NCBI RefSeq assembly: GCF_033954455.1
Contig: NZ_CP121473.1
Coordinates: 4,450,501-4,514,500, forward strand
Source of the DNA: Thiorhodovibrio litoralis
Lineage (GTDB): Bacteria > Pseudomonadota > Gammaproteobacteria > Chromatiales > Chromatiaceae
Direction: 5' to 3'
DNA: 64,000 nucleotides
The notes below the pieces were generated by a model. That model had not been told where the DNA came from, ran no database searches, and worked only from the letters and a program-made list of their open reading frames with translations. Below are positions 9,160-16,864 of the stretch, one piece after another; positions within the stretch are counted from its first letter, which is position 1; each line of letters opens with the position of its first letter. The position numbers and the translations under genes are program-made.

Positions 9160-9428
9160 TCAAGCTCAAGCTTTATGTCACCGGCATGACGCCCGGCAGC
9201 CGCGCGCTGATCGCGCAGCTCGAGGAACTCATCGGCACCCTTGATGACAACTTCGACCTCGAAGTGCTCGACATCTTCGAACACCCGAACGAAGCCTATG
9301 ACGACCTGGTACAAATCACCCCCACCCTGGTTCGCAGCCTGCCTCCCCCTGTCACCCAGATCATCGGCGACCTCAGCAACCGCGAGCGCATCCTTGCCGG
9401 ACTGGCACTGAACAGCACGGCAGCATGA
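9156..9428 (+). CDS. KaiB-like thioredoxin-fold protein
   Basis: The 90-residue protein has clear KaiB-family features: LKLYVTGMTPGSRALIAQL at the N-terminus, FDLEVLDIFEHP, QITPTLVRSLPPP and QIIGDLSNRERILAGL. In cyanobacteria KaiB binds KaiC and thioredoxin-like SasA. In proteobacteria KaiB-like genes also occur with kinases and receivers, and some act outside circadian timing. Here it is coupled by ATGA to a stand-alone receiver and there is no KaiC nearby, so a role as interaction partner of the receiver or kinase is an inference. Confidence 0.92.
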   Translation: MIKLKLYVTGMTPGSRALIAQLEELIGTLDDNFDLEVLDIFEHPNEAYDDLVQITPTLVRSLPPPVTQIIGDLSNRERILAGLALNSTAA

Positions 9429-9582
9429 GCATCCTCTCGCAAACACCACGCGCTCGGGAAGGCATCGAACACATGACAACGCCGCACACGAAAAAACCAA
9501 AAAACATTTGGAAAACCAACCTACCCGAGCAATTGCATCCGCGGGCCAACAGTCATTCATCCGCCGTCTTTGACGCGCTTGC

Positions 9583-9611
9583 TTGACACTGCCCGCGCCC
9601 GCACCTAGCAT
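9583..9611 (+). promoter_or_regulatory. Sigma-70-type promoter for ispB
   Basis: TTGACA at 9583-9588 and TAGCAT at 9606-9611 are separated by exactly 17 bp. The predicted transcription start near 9618 lies upstream of ATG 9646, which supports that start over the upstream TTG at 9583, which is inside the -35 box. The rest of the 217-bp gap from 9429 shows nothing else recognisable. Confidence 0.7.
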
Positions 9612-9645
9612 CCTTTCGCGTATTTACTACGACCCCACTGCTTCA

Positions 9646-10614
9646 ATGGATCTCTCCAGTATTCGGGCTCCTGTCCGGGACGACCTCACAGCCGTCGATG
9701 GCTTAATTCTCCGACGCCTGCAATCCGATGTAGTGCTGATCAACCAGATCGGCCACTACATTGTCGGCAGCGGCGGCAAACGCCTGCGCCCCCTGCTCGT
9801 GCTGCTCGCCGCGCGCGCCTGCGGCTACACCGGCGAGCACCACATCGACATGGCCGCCATCGTCGAGTTCATTCACACCGCCACCCTGCTGCACGACGAC
9901 GTCGTCGACGGCTCCGAACTGCGCCGCAATCGCGAAACCGCCAACGCCGTCTGGGGCAATGAAGCCAGCGTGTTGGTCGGAGATTTCCTCTACTCGCGCG
10001 CCTTCGAGATGATGGTCGATGTCGGTCAGATGCGTGTCATGGACGTGCTCGCTCACGCCACCAACCGCATCTCCGAGGGCGAAGTGTTGCAACTGCTCAA
10101 CACCCACGACCCAGACACGACAGAAGCCCGCTACATGGAAGTCATCGAGCGCAAGACCGCCACCCTGTTTGAGGCCGGCGCCCGCCTCGGCGCCGTGCTC
10201 GCAGAAACCCCGCGCGAGACCGAAGACGCGCTGGCCGCCTACGGTCTGCATCTCGGCATCGCCTTCCAACTCGTTGACGACGCCCTCGACTACGGCTCCG
10301 ACCAAGAAACCATCGGCAAAAACATCGGCGACGACCTCGCCGAGGGCAAACCCACCCTGCCCGTCATCCGCGCGATGGAAGTCGGCACCGAAGACCAACG
10401 CAACATCCTGCGCCAAGCCATCGAGACCGGCGGCCGCGACCAAATGGACCAAGTCGGCGCCACCATTGTCGCCACCGAAGCACTGGAGTATACTGTCTCG
10501 CTCGCACGGTCCCACGCGCAGTCTGCCCGAGACGCGTTAGCGATCCTGCCCGAGTCCGACAGCCGCAACTCGCTGCTCACGACGGCCGACTTCGCCGTCA
10601 GCCGCACCTACTAA
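9646..10614 (+). CDS. ispB: Octaprenyl diphosphate synthase
   Basis: Cytosolic trans-prenyltransferase that extends farnesyl diphosphate with isopentenyl diphosphate to make the ubiquinone/menaquinone side chain. The protein (322 aa) has the first aspartate-rich motif LLHDDVVD, the second motif LVDDALDY, the GGKRLRP substrate loop and KPTLPVI, all as in gammaproteobacterial IspB. The N-terminus from MDLSSIRAPV aligns with the usual IspB start, and a promoter lies just upstream. It is transcribed alone; tRNA-Pro follows 147 bp later, and that gap shows no recognisable element. Confidence 0.95.
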   Translation: MDLSSIRAPVRDDLTAVDGLILRRLQSDVVLINQIGHYIVGSGGKRLRPLLVLLAARACGYTGEHHIDMAAIVEFIHTATLLHDDVVDGSELRRNRETANAVWGNEASVLVGDFLYSRAFEMMVDVGQMRVMDVLAHATNRISEGEVLQLLNTHDPDTTEARYMEVIERKTATLFEAGARLGAVLAETPRETEDALAAYGLHLGIAFQLVDDALDYGSDQETIGKNIGDDLAEGKPTLPVIRAMEVGTEDQRNILRQAIETGGRDQMDQVGATIVATEALEYTVSLARSHAQSARDALAILPESDSRNSLLTTADFAVSRTY

Positions 10615-10761
10615 GCAGCAACCGTTCGGCCCTGGCACCATGGCGACTCTGATTAGCAACAGCCCAAAACCGCATGGCCCAGGACAGAAAGACCCAAGAC
10701 CGCGAGACGACCAATACCGGCACCGCCCAAACCGCAATTGCCGTGACCCAAAGACGATCAT

Positions 10762-10838
10762 CGGGGTGTAGCTCAGCCTGGTAGAGCACTGCCTTCGGGA
10801 GGCAGGGGCCGGAGGTTCGAATCCTCTCACCCCGACCA
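10762..10838 (+). tRNA. tRNA-Pro (anticodon CGG)
   Basis: Full cloverleaf read by eye over 77 nt with encoded CCA. The acceptor stem is CGGGGTG/CACCCCG, the D-stem GCTC/GAGC, and the anticodon stem CTGCC/GGCAG with loop TTCGGGA (anticodon CGG). The T-arm has GGAGG, loop TTCGAAT and CCTCT. An integrase remnant starts 15 bp downstream, as expected for a tRNA used as an attachment site. Confidence 0.95.
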
Positions 10839-10852
10839 TTAAAACCAATCAC

Positions 10853-11530
10853 TTAGCCAATCTCCTTTGTTGCGGTTTCTTGGGCGCCGTGACTAGAACG
10901 TGGCGCGAGGTCGAGCTGGGCGACTGCGGAGCGAACGCGATCAGGGGCCAGGTGAGCATATCTTTCCGTCATCGTCACAGAGCTGTGACCCAGCAGGTCG
11001 CGGATCACTGTCAGCGGGAATCCGGATGTCACCAGCCAGGCGGCGCAGGTGTGCCGGAGATCGTGGATACGGAAGTCGGAGATCCCTGCACGCCGGCAGG
11101 CGGTCGCAAGCGAGCGCTTAATGCCGCGAATTGGCGAGCCATCGGTATTGTCCGGCGATTGAGGTCAACCCTCTCCCATTCCAGGCCCAATAACTCCCCC
11201 CGCCTGCATCCGATATTCAGCGCTAGCTGAATGAAGTCGCCAAGGTGCGCAGCATTGGGCCCGCCTCGGGCTGCTGCAAGCAGCTGGTCGGCCTCGGCGT
11301 AGGACAGCCAGCGCACGCGACCCTCGGGCTCGCGCAACTTGCGCCCAAGTACCGGGCTCGGGATGTCCCACTCAAGCGCGCGCCGCGCCCAGTTCAGCGA
11401 GCTGGACAGCAACGAGAGCTCGCGGTTGACCGTGGCGGGGCTTGCCCCAGTGCCGCGCCTGTCGGCAATGTATCCAGTAACATCAGACGGGCACAGGGTA
11501 TGCAGCTCCCGCCCGGTGAATTTCGCGGCG
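10853..11530 (-). pseudogene. Tyrosine recombinase (integrase) remnant at tRNA-Pro
   Basis: Two out-of-frame pieces of one phage/island integrase. The right piece encodes the core-binding and early catalytic region (RELSLLSSSLNWARRALEW, then LALNIGCRRGELLGLEWERVDL with the catalytic Arg). The left piece, in another frame, carries HDLRHTCAAW and LLGHSSVTMTERYAHL, the remaining catalytic His-x-x-Arg, His and Tyr. The join near 11150 lacks about 40 residues that intact relatives have and shifts frame. The 5' end is also missing, replaced at about 11535 by phosphatase-fold sequence. The gene is dead; it marks the former end of an integrated element. Confidence 0.85.
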
Positions 11531-11540
11531 CTCGGCTCCC

Positions 11541-12122
11541 GACATCGCCAGCGCGGAGCTCCTCATCAATGAGAGCCCGAGCAAGGCGCCCCCTTGGCGC
11601 GGTTTTCTCCGCGCCGACCTGGCGAACGGCTGGTCGGTCTATACGGTGCACTGGAAGTCGTCGCGCGGGGAGAACTGCACGACCAAGGATTTGGACAATG
11701 CACGGCAGCGCGAGATTCAAGCGGTCGGACTGGCGGAGGATTCCGCCGCGGCAATCGCCGATGGTCGCACGGTGATCGTTGCCGGGGACTTCAACATCCA
11801 GGCGCCCGGGCGGTCGCTGCGCGTCGGTACTGATCCTGGCGAGGATTGCGCCCCGAGTGATGGGCGCTGTGAGGGGATTTGTGGAACTGGCGGGCTTGAT
11901 GGCTATGACGACAGCATCGCCCTGCTGCTAGGCATGGACCCGAGCGCGCGGCTGCTGTCAGCGGAGCTGGATTCAACCTATGTGCTGCGCCATTTCCCCG
12001 GCGGGGCGATTGATCATGTGCTGGTGGCGGGGCCGGGCGAGTTTTCGGCGGCGATGGTGCCGCCGGTATCAGGTGAGCGGTGGATGGGGTCGGATCATCG
12101 GGCGGTGGTTGTGGGGCAGTAG
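11541..12122 (+). pseudogene. Endonuclease/exonuclease/phosphatase-fold protein, 5'-truncated remnant
   Basis: An open frame without a proper start encodes about 190 residues typical of the C-terminal two thirds of the EEP superfamily: a metal-binding ELLINES-like segment, VIVAGDFNIQAPG (the Asp-x-Asn motif), then HFPGGAIDHVLVAG and MGSDHRAVVV (catalytic Asp-His pair). The 5' part is missing, where the integrase remnant ends. A start at GTG 11646 would lack the first metal-binding residue. I treat it as a fragment left by recombination; substrate is unknown. Confidence 0.7.
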
Positions 12123-12209
12123 GTTGGGGCTAGGAAACAGTTCGAGCCAGGCAATTTTTTTCACTTTTCAATCAAGGCATTGCGCGTTGCCCACGTCAAG
12201 CCGGCACGA

Positions 12210-12247
12210 AAAACCCCGCCCCGAGGAGTCGGGAGCGGGGTTGTCTT
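12210..12247. terminator. Rho-independent-like hairpin
   Basis: AACCCCGC (12212-12219) pairs with GCGGGGTT (12235-12242), preceded by an A run and followed by TGTCTT. It lies between the phosphatase-fold remnant and the convergent pilin gene, so it may act in both directions. The rest of 12123-12379 shows no gene. Confidence 0.5.
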
Positions 12248-12379
12248 GGGCTGTGGGCGTCCGTGCCCGAGGGGTCAGCCGCGCCGGGTTGCGCTTAGGC
12301 TGCGCCCCGCTGGGGTGGCTTGGCAATTAAATCCAATCTGGCCCCATTTAGCTCTTAACCCTTTTAGCTCCCAATTAAC

Positions 12380-12847
12380 TTAACGGCACGAGCCAGGAAG
12401 ATATTTGACTGGAACTCCATTGGTAGCCCCTGGACCGCAAGCAAATCCACTAAGCTGAGCAGGGAAATCAGCGATTGTTGCAGGCGTTCCAACTGATGAT
12501 TCAGGAACTAGATCAATAGTCATTGTATCAACTGCTGCGTCAATTCCCTGTACTGTAACAGTAACCACGCCATTCGCATCTGTTGCGATAGAGCTGACGT
12601 ATTGCGTTGTCGTAGTACCTTCACCGCATCCCCAACCATTCGCACCGGGTGTATCACCAGCATTGGCCGTTTGATAAACTTCAGCTATTGTCGTTCGGCA
12701 TTGACTGGTAGCAAGAATTGGTTCGGCCATTTTGGCCTTAATGATATAATCCTGATAAGCCGGCAAAGCAATCGCCGCCAAAATACCAATGATCGCCACA
12801 ACGATCATCAGTTCGATCAAAGTAAAACCTTGTTGATACTTTTTCAT
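12380..12847 (-). CDS. Type IV major pilin (PilA-like), orphan
   Basis: Type IVa prepilin of 155 aa. The start at ATG 12847 gives the short leader MKKYQQG followed by [20 protein letters not shown], with the prepilin-peptidase site after Gly7 and Glu5 of the mature protein. Two C-terminal cysteines (FACGPG and PGSCR) would form the usual disulfide loop. No pilus assembly or pilin glycosylation gene is nearby. The gene is noticeably richer in A/T than its neighbours and sits among mobile-element remnants, so lateral acquisition is plausible. I looked for a sigma-54 promoter with correct -24/-12 spacing upstream and did not find one. Confidence 0.93.
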   Translation of the reverse strand: MKKYQQGFTLIELMIVVAIIGILAAIALPAYQDYIIKAKMAEPILATSQCRTTIAEVYQTANAGDTPGANGWGCGEGTTTTQYVSSIATDANGVVTVTVQGIDAAVDTMTIDLVPESSVGTPATIADFPAQLSGFACGPGATNGVPVKYLPGSCR

Positions 12848-13050
12848 GATCTGCTCCAGTGCAGTGAATAGAAAGACATTGACATCGCCCATCAGAGGGA
12901 GATCGGAGCGGGATGGGTTCCGCTCTCGACGACCGGAGTATCAGGATTCAGGCCAACTTTGGTGGAAAGCGGCTAATCGATTGAAAAGAAAAGGCAACTG
13001 CGCCAAAAACCCAAGCCGTCACTCGCTTGGACGGACGCGGGCGGGCAGGC

Positions 13051-13107
13051 TGTCACAGGGGTGAAGGTGTGACAGTCACACCCCCTGTCACACCCCTGCC
13101 ACAGGGG
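13051..13107. repeat. Palindromic repeat cluster targeted by the IS element
   Basis: TGTCACA and TGTGACA recur in alternating orientation (13051-13074, then 13075 onward). Removing the insertion and one target copy restores a hairpin with a perfect 10-bp stem: TGTCACACCC at 13086-13095 pairs with GGGTGTGACA at 17853-17862. This resembles a REP-type extragenic palindrome lying between pilA and the toxin-antitoxin genes. The remaining gap from 12893 to 13050 shows nothing recognisable. Confidence 0.6.
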
Positions 13108-13116
13108 GGTAAGGGT
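13108..13116. repeat. 9-bp target duplication of outer IS, left copy (GGTAAGGGT)
   Basis: GGTAAGGGT directly abuts the outer left terminal repeat; the identical right copy is at 17848-17856. Confidence 0.95.
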
Positions 13117-13123
13117 CATACCA

Positions 13124-14222
13124 TTACCCATAACTATCCCTGACGCTGCGGTAAGCCTCCAGCGCCATGACAAAATCGGGGATGCGCTGCAACCCAATCC
13201 AGAGCGTCTTCGGTCCCGGGAACCCATCGGATTTGCGGTTGAGAAAGCCGCCCAGGGAGGCGACCATGCGCACCATGGTATCGAGCGAGGGCGGCTGCTC
13301 GGGTGGCGCTTGTTTCTGGGTGACCAGATAGACCGCCTTCCATTCCTCCTCGGCAAAGACCGCATCGCAAGGCAACTCCGGGCACTCGCGCCCGAGCATG
13401 GTCAGGTACAGCACCCGCCACGCGATGATCATGTACAAAGCGAGCGCCGGCTCCAGGCGCTCGCGCGTCTCGAGCTGCAGCTCCTCGATGCGGCAGCCAC
13501 TTTTTAAGATCCGGAAAAAAATTTCCACTTGCCACCTGCAAAGATACCAGGAGAGCGTCTCGATGGCCTCTTGGGCGCTCTGCACCGCCAGATTGGTCAG
13601 CAACAGCCAGTTGAGTGGCTCCTCGCCGGCGGGCGGATTGACCTCGGTGGCCAGCAAAGCCGTGACCGTGACATCGGGCAAGGTGCGATCCGGGCGCCAG
13701 GGTGCCTTCAGGGTCACGCGCACCACCTTGATCTCCTGCGTGACCTGGCGTGCTTTGGCCCCCTTGGTGGCGGGACGCTCGAAGGTGATCTCGGTGAGCA
13801 CCGGGGCGGCGTCCAGGGCCTCATTGAGCTTTCTGCCATCGGCCAAGCAGCGGTCGCGATGCTGCACCCGTACCAGCCAATCGGCGCTGTTCTCGGGGAT
13901 GGGCGCTTCAACAAACAGGTCGTAGATGTCGCCCTCGCGATCGGCAACATAGGTCAAGCGCGTGTCGCTCAGTTCCTCGGCCAGCGCATTGACGCGCGCG
14001 TAGCCATCGACCCAGCGCACGCTTTCTTTCTCCTCCAGTGGGCGGCGCGAGTCTTTGTCCTGGCCCAGGCTACCGGGCTCGCGCACAAAAGTGTGCAAAT
14101 CCAGCAGCCCCAGCGCGAGGCGCTCGGGCGTGACCGCCAAGGTGGGATGGATGTACATCCCATAGCGGCTCTCAAAGTTCAGTGGCCCAAGACCGACAAT
14201 GCCTTTTTTGGTTGTATAGTCC
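13124..14222 (-). pseudogene. Outer transposase, C-terminal part (interrupted by inner IS)
   Basis: Encodes about the last 365 residues of the IS4-family transposase, starting within the DYTTKKG segment just after the first catalytic Asp. It includes the YVADREGDIYDL region with the second Asp and the WQVEIFFRILKSGC segment with the catalytic Glu. The missing N-terminal 90 residues lie at 16593-16864 beyond the inner element; together the pieces make 1,371 nt, identical in length to the intact inner gene. Small differences from the inner copy (for example VTQEIK against VKQEIK) show they are separate copies. Confidence 0.93.
14214..14222. repeat. 9-bp target duplication of inner IS, left copy (GTATAGTCC)
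   Basis: GTATAGTCC abuts the inner left terminal repeat; the identical copy at 16584-16592 abuts the inner right end. Nine bases is the duplication size of IS50/Tn5-type transposition. Confidence 0.95.
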
Positions 14223-14229
14223 CATACCA

Positions 14230-15600
14230 TTACCCATAACTATCCCTGACGCTGCGGTAAGCCTCCAGCGCCATGACAAAATCGGGGATGCGCTGCAACC
14301 CAATCCAGAGCGTCTTCGGTCCCGGGAACCCATCGGATTTGCGGTTGAGAAAGCCGCCCAGGGAGGCGACCATGCGCACCATGGTATCGAGCGAGGGCGG
14401 CTGCTCGGGTGGCGCTTGTTTCTGGGTGACCAGATAGACCGCCTTCCATTCCTCCTCGGCAAAGACCGCATCGCAAGGCAACTCCGGGCACTCGCGCCCG
14501 AGCATGGTCAGGTACAGCACCCGCCACGCGATGATCATGTACAAAGCGAGCGCCGGCTCCAGGCGCTCGCGCGTCTCGAGCTGCAGCTCCTCGATGCGGC
14601 AGCCACTTTTTAAGATCCGGAAAAAAATCTCCACTTGCCACCTGCAAAGATACCAGGAGAGCGTCTCGATGGCCTCCTCGGCGCTCTGCACCGCCAGATT
14701 GGTCAGCAACAGCCAGTTGAGTGGCTCCTCGCCGGCGGGTGGATTGACCTCGGTGGCGAGCAAGGCCGTGACCGTGACATCGGGCAAGGTGCGATCCGGG
14801 CGCCAGGGTGCCTTCAGGGTCACGCGCACCACCTTGATCTCCTGCTTGACCTGGCGTGCTTTGGCCCCCTTGGTGGCGGGACGCTCGAAGGTGATCTCGG
14901 TGAGCACCGCAGCGGCGTCCAGGGCCTCATTGAGCTTTCTGCCATCGGCCAAGCAGCGGTCGCGATGCTGCACCCGTACCAGCCAATCGGCGCTGTTCTC
15001 GGGGATGGGCGCTTCAACAAACAGGTCGTAGATGTCGCCCTCGCGATCGGCAACATAGGTCAAGCGCGTGTCGCTCAGTTCCTCGGCCAGCGCATTGACG
15101 CGCGCGTAGCCATCGACCCAGCGCACGCTTTCTTTCTCCTCCAGTGGGCGGCGCGAGTCTTTGTCCTGGCCCAGGCTACCGGGCTCGCGCACAAAAGTGT
15201 GCAAATCCAGCAGCCCCAGCGCGAGGCGCTCGGGCGTGACCGCCAAGGTGGGATGGATGTACATCCCATAGCGGCTCTCAAAGTTCAGTGGCCCAAGACC
15301 GACAATGCCTTTTTTGGTTGTATAGTCCAGCTCGCTGGTATCTTGGATACACAGCACCCGCGGATGCTCGCGCAGACGTTCTTCGGTACAAGCAAAATGG
15401 GGTGCGAGGATCTGCTCGGCGGTGACCGTGGGATGATCGAAAAAGCGATAGGCGGCCCGGGTCTCATACCAACCGTTGCAAGCCCCGGGAATACTTTGTG
15501 TCGGCTTGGCGCCGAGGGTTTCAAGCACCTGTTGGGCGCGATGATTCAGGCGCTTGTCGCCCAGAGAGATGTCCTGCAGTTCAGAGGCCAGCGCGATCAT
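14230..15600 (-). CDS. IS4-family (IS50/Tn5-like) DDE transposase, intact
   Basis: The 456-aa transposase cuts and joins the element ends. The N-terminus (SLGDKRLNHRAQQVLE and GACNGWYETRAAYRFFDHP) matches the Tn5-type DNA-binding domain. The RNase H-like core shows CIQDTSELDY (first Asp), YVADREGDIYDLF (second Asp) and WQVEIFFRILKSGC (Glu of the YREK-like signature). ATG 15600 overlaps the stop of the druA-like gene (ATGA), indicating coupled translation. The stop lies 7 bp inside the left terminal repeat boundary. Confidence 0.95.
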   Translation of the reverse strand: MIALASELQDISLGDKRLNHRAQQVLETLGAKPTQSIPGACNGWYETRAAYRFFDHPTVTAEQILAPHFACTEERLREHPRVLCIQDTSELDYTTKKGIVGLGPLNFESRYGMYIHPTLAVTPERLALGLLDLHTFVREPGSLGQDKDSRRPLEEKESVRWVDGYARVNALAEELSDTRLTYVADREGDIYDLFVEAPIPENSADWLVRVQHRDRCLADGRKLNEALDAAAVLTEITFERPATKGAKARQVKQEIKVVRVTLKAPWRPDRTLPDVTVTALLATEVNPPAGEEPLNWLLLTNLAVQSAEEAIETLSWYLCRWQVEIFFRILKSGCRIEELQLETRERLEPALALYMIIAWRVLYLTMLGRECPELPCDAVFAEEEWKAVYLVTQKQAPPEQPPSLDTMVRMVASLGGFLNRKSDGFPGPKTLWIGLQRIPDFVMALEAYRSVRDSYG

Positions 15601-16478
15601 GCCACCACCCCCAGGGCGGCGCGGAAGTCCGCCGCCAGCGGGTAGACATAGATCGCCTTGCGCGGCAGCGCGGCCCGATGGGTGCGGTCGCACTTGCCGC
15701 GCCCGGTGGTTTCGCCCAAGTCGTGCCAGTTGGCGGCACGGTAACAGGTCCCGGCAAAGCGTGGGGTCTCGACAAAGGTCTCCAGCAGCACCAGACGCTC
15801 GCCATAGCGGGCGGGAAAGTCGACACTGACTTGCCGCGCGGCCAAGGACAGCACCTTGGAGGCGAGGTGTTTGACCTGCACCCAGGGCAGGATGAGGAAG
15901 CGGGCGTTGTTGAGCACCCGTCCCAGGTGTGCTTGGCGCTGCGCGGGCGTCCAGCCAATCCAGCGGTCGCGGGCAGCGACTTTCCAGGCCGCCGCGCCAA
16001 AGCCGATGGCGCCGAGCAGACCGCCATCCCACTGGATCAGGTAGCGCAGCTGCGCACCAGGCAGGGGACTGTAGCCGAGGTAGTGGTAGCGCTCGATCAG
16101 GCCGTTCCATAATTGCGAGGCCCTTCGATCATCAACGCGCGCCAGGCGCAAGCCGCTGAGCGCGCGCAGCGGGACGGACACTGGGATCGGTTCGGGCCGG
16201 GACTCGGGGCGCGGGACGAAGCGCCGCCCATTGCCATTGCCGCAGGTCGGTGGCGGCAGCACAATGAGCCCGGCACGATGCAACCGCAGCAGTCCCACCC
16301 GGGCACTCATGAGCTTGGGGCGGCCTTGGATATCGGTCCACTCCAGCGCGCGGCACACCCGCCGAGCGATCTCCGCGCGCAGCGGCGGCTGCGCCAGCGC
16401 GATCTCCTGGCGAATGCGCGCTAAGTCGGTCTCGTTGAAAGGGCGCCCACATAAACGGCTTGGAATCGCTTGGTCCAT
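15597..16478 (-). CDS. DUF4338 / DruA-like accessory protein carried by IS (inner copy)
   Basis: The 293-aa protein matches the DUF4338 family (named DruA in the Druantia anti-phage system). I see the characteristic WNGLIERYHYLGYSPLPGAQ, LGRVLNNARFLILPWVQVKHL, VLLETFVE and GTCYRAANWHDLGETTGRGK segments. A GGGAG ribosome-binding site precedes ATG 16478. It lies 5' of the transposase in the same element and overlaps it by 4 bp. Since no other Druantia genes are present and the gene lies inside the IS termini in two copies, I infer an IS accessory function (for example target or host interaction) rather than a defence system. Biochemical activity is unknown. Confidence 0.85.
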   Translation of the reverse strand: MDQAIPSRLCGRPFNETDLARIRQEIALAQPPLRAEIARRVCRALEWTDIQGRPKLMSARVGLLRLHRAGLIVLPPPTCGNGNGRRFVPRPESRPEPIPVSVPLRALSGLRLARVDDRRASQLWNGLIERYHYLGYSPLPGAQLRYLIQWDGGLLGAIGFGAAAWKVAARDRWIGWTPAQRQAHLGRVLNNARFLILPWVQVKHLASKVLSLAARQVSVDFPARYGERLVLLETFVETPRFAGTCYRAANWHDLGETTGRGKCDRTHRAALPRKAIYVYPLAADFRAALGVVA

Positions 16479-16583
16479 GGTCTCCCGTCCCCTTGCTGAA
16501 GATGAAAGGGCATCTCAGCAGAACTCGGGAGCTGTGTCCAGCCCCGGACGACGCTGGGGCGGGGAGATATGGGTAATGGTATG

Positions 16584-16592
16584 GTATAGTCC
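16584..16592. repeat. 9-bp target duplication of inner IS, right copy (GTATAGTCC)
   Basis: Identical to 14214-14222, directly after the inner right terminal repeat. Confidence 0.95.
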
Positions 16593-16864
16593 AGCTCGCT
16601 GGTATCTTGGATACACAGCACCCGCGGATGCTCGCGCGGACGTTCTTCGGTACAAGCAAAATGGGGTGCGAGGATCTGCTCGGCGGTGACCGTGGGATGA
16701 TCGAAAAAGCGATAGGCGGCCCGGGTCTCATACCAACCGTTGCAAGCCCCGGGAATACTTTGTGTCGGCTTGGCGCCGAGGGTTTCAAGCACCTGTTGGG
16801 CGCGATGATTCAGGCGCTTGTCGCCCAGAGAGATGTCCTGCAGTTCAGAGGCCAGCGCGATCAT
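16593..16864 (-). pseudogene. Outer transposase, N-terminal part
   Basis: First 90 residues of the outer transposase, from MIALASELQD to the interruption in the CIQDTSELDYT segment. It retains the DNA-binding domain but only the first catalytic Asp. It starts with ATG at 16864, overlapping the stop of the outer druA-like gene. If expressed it would be a truncated protein able to bind DNA but not catalyse, which in some IS families acts as an inhibitor; that is inference. Confidence 0.93.

Larger units (their letters stand above)
14223..16583 (-). mobile_element. Inner IS4-family element (2,361 bp), complete, with transposase and DruA-like gene
   Basis: Complete insertion sequence with 16-bp terminal inverted repeats (14223-14238 and 16568-16583) and 9-bp target duplications. 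It carries two minus-strand genes overlapping by ATGA: a DUF4338/DruA-like gene first, then the transposase. It inserted into the transposase gene of an identical resident element. Both reading frames are intact, so it may still be mobile. Confidence 0.95.

Noticed and set aside
12848-13050. Sigma-54 promoter for pilA
   Set aside because: A TTGGCGCAGTTGCC sequence is present but the GG-to-GC spacing is 7, not the required 10.
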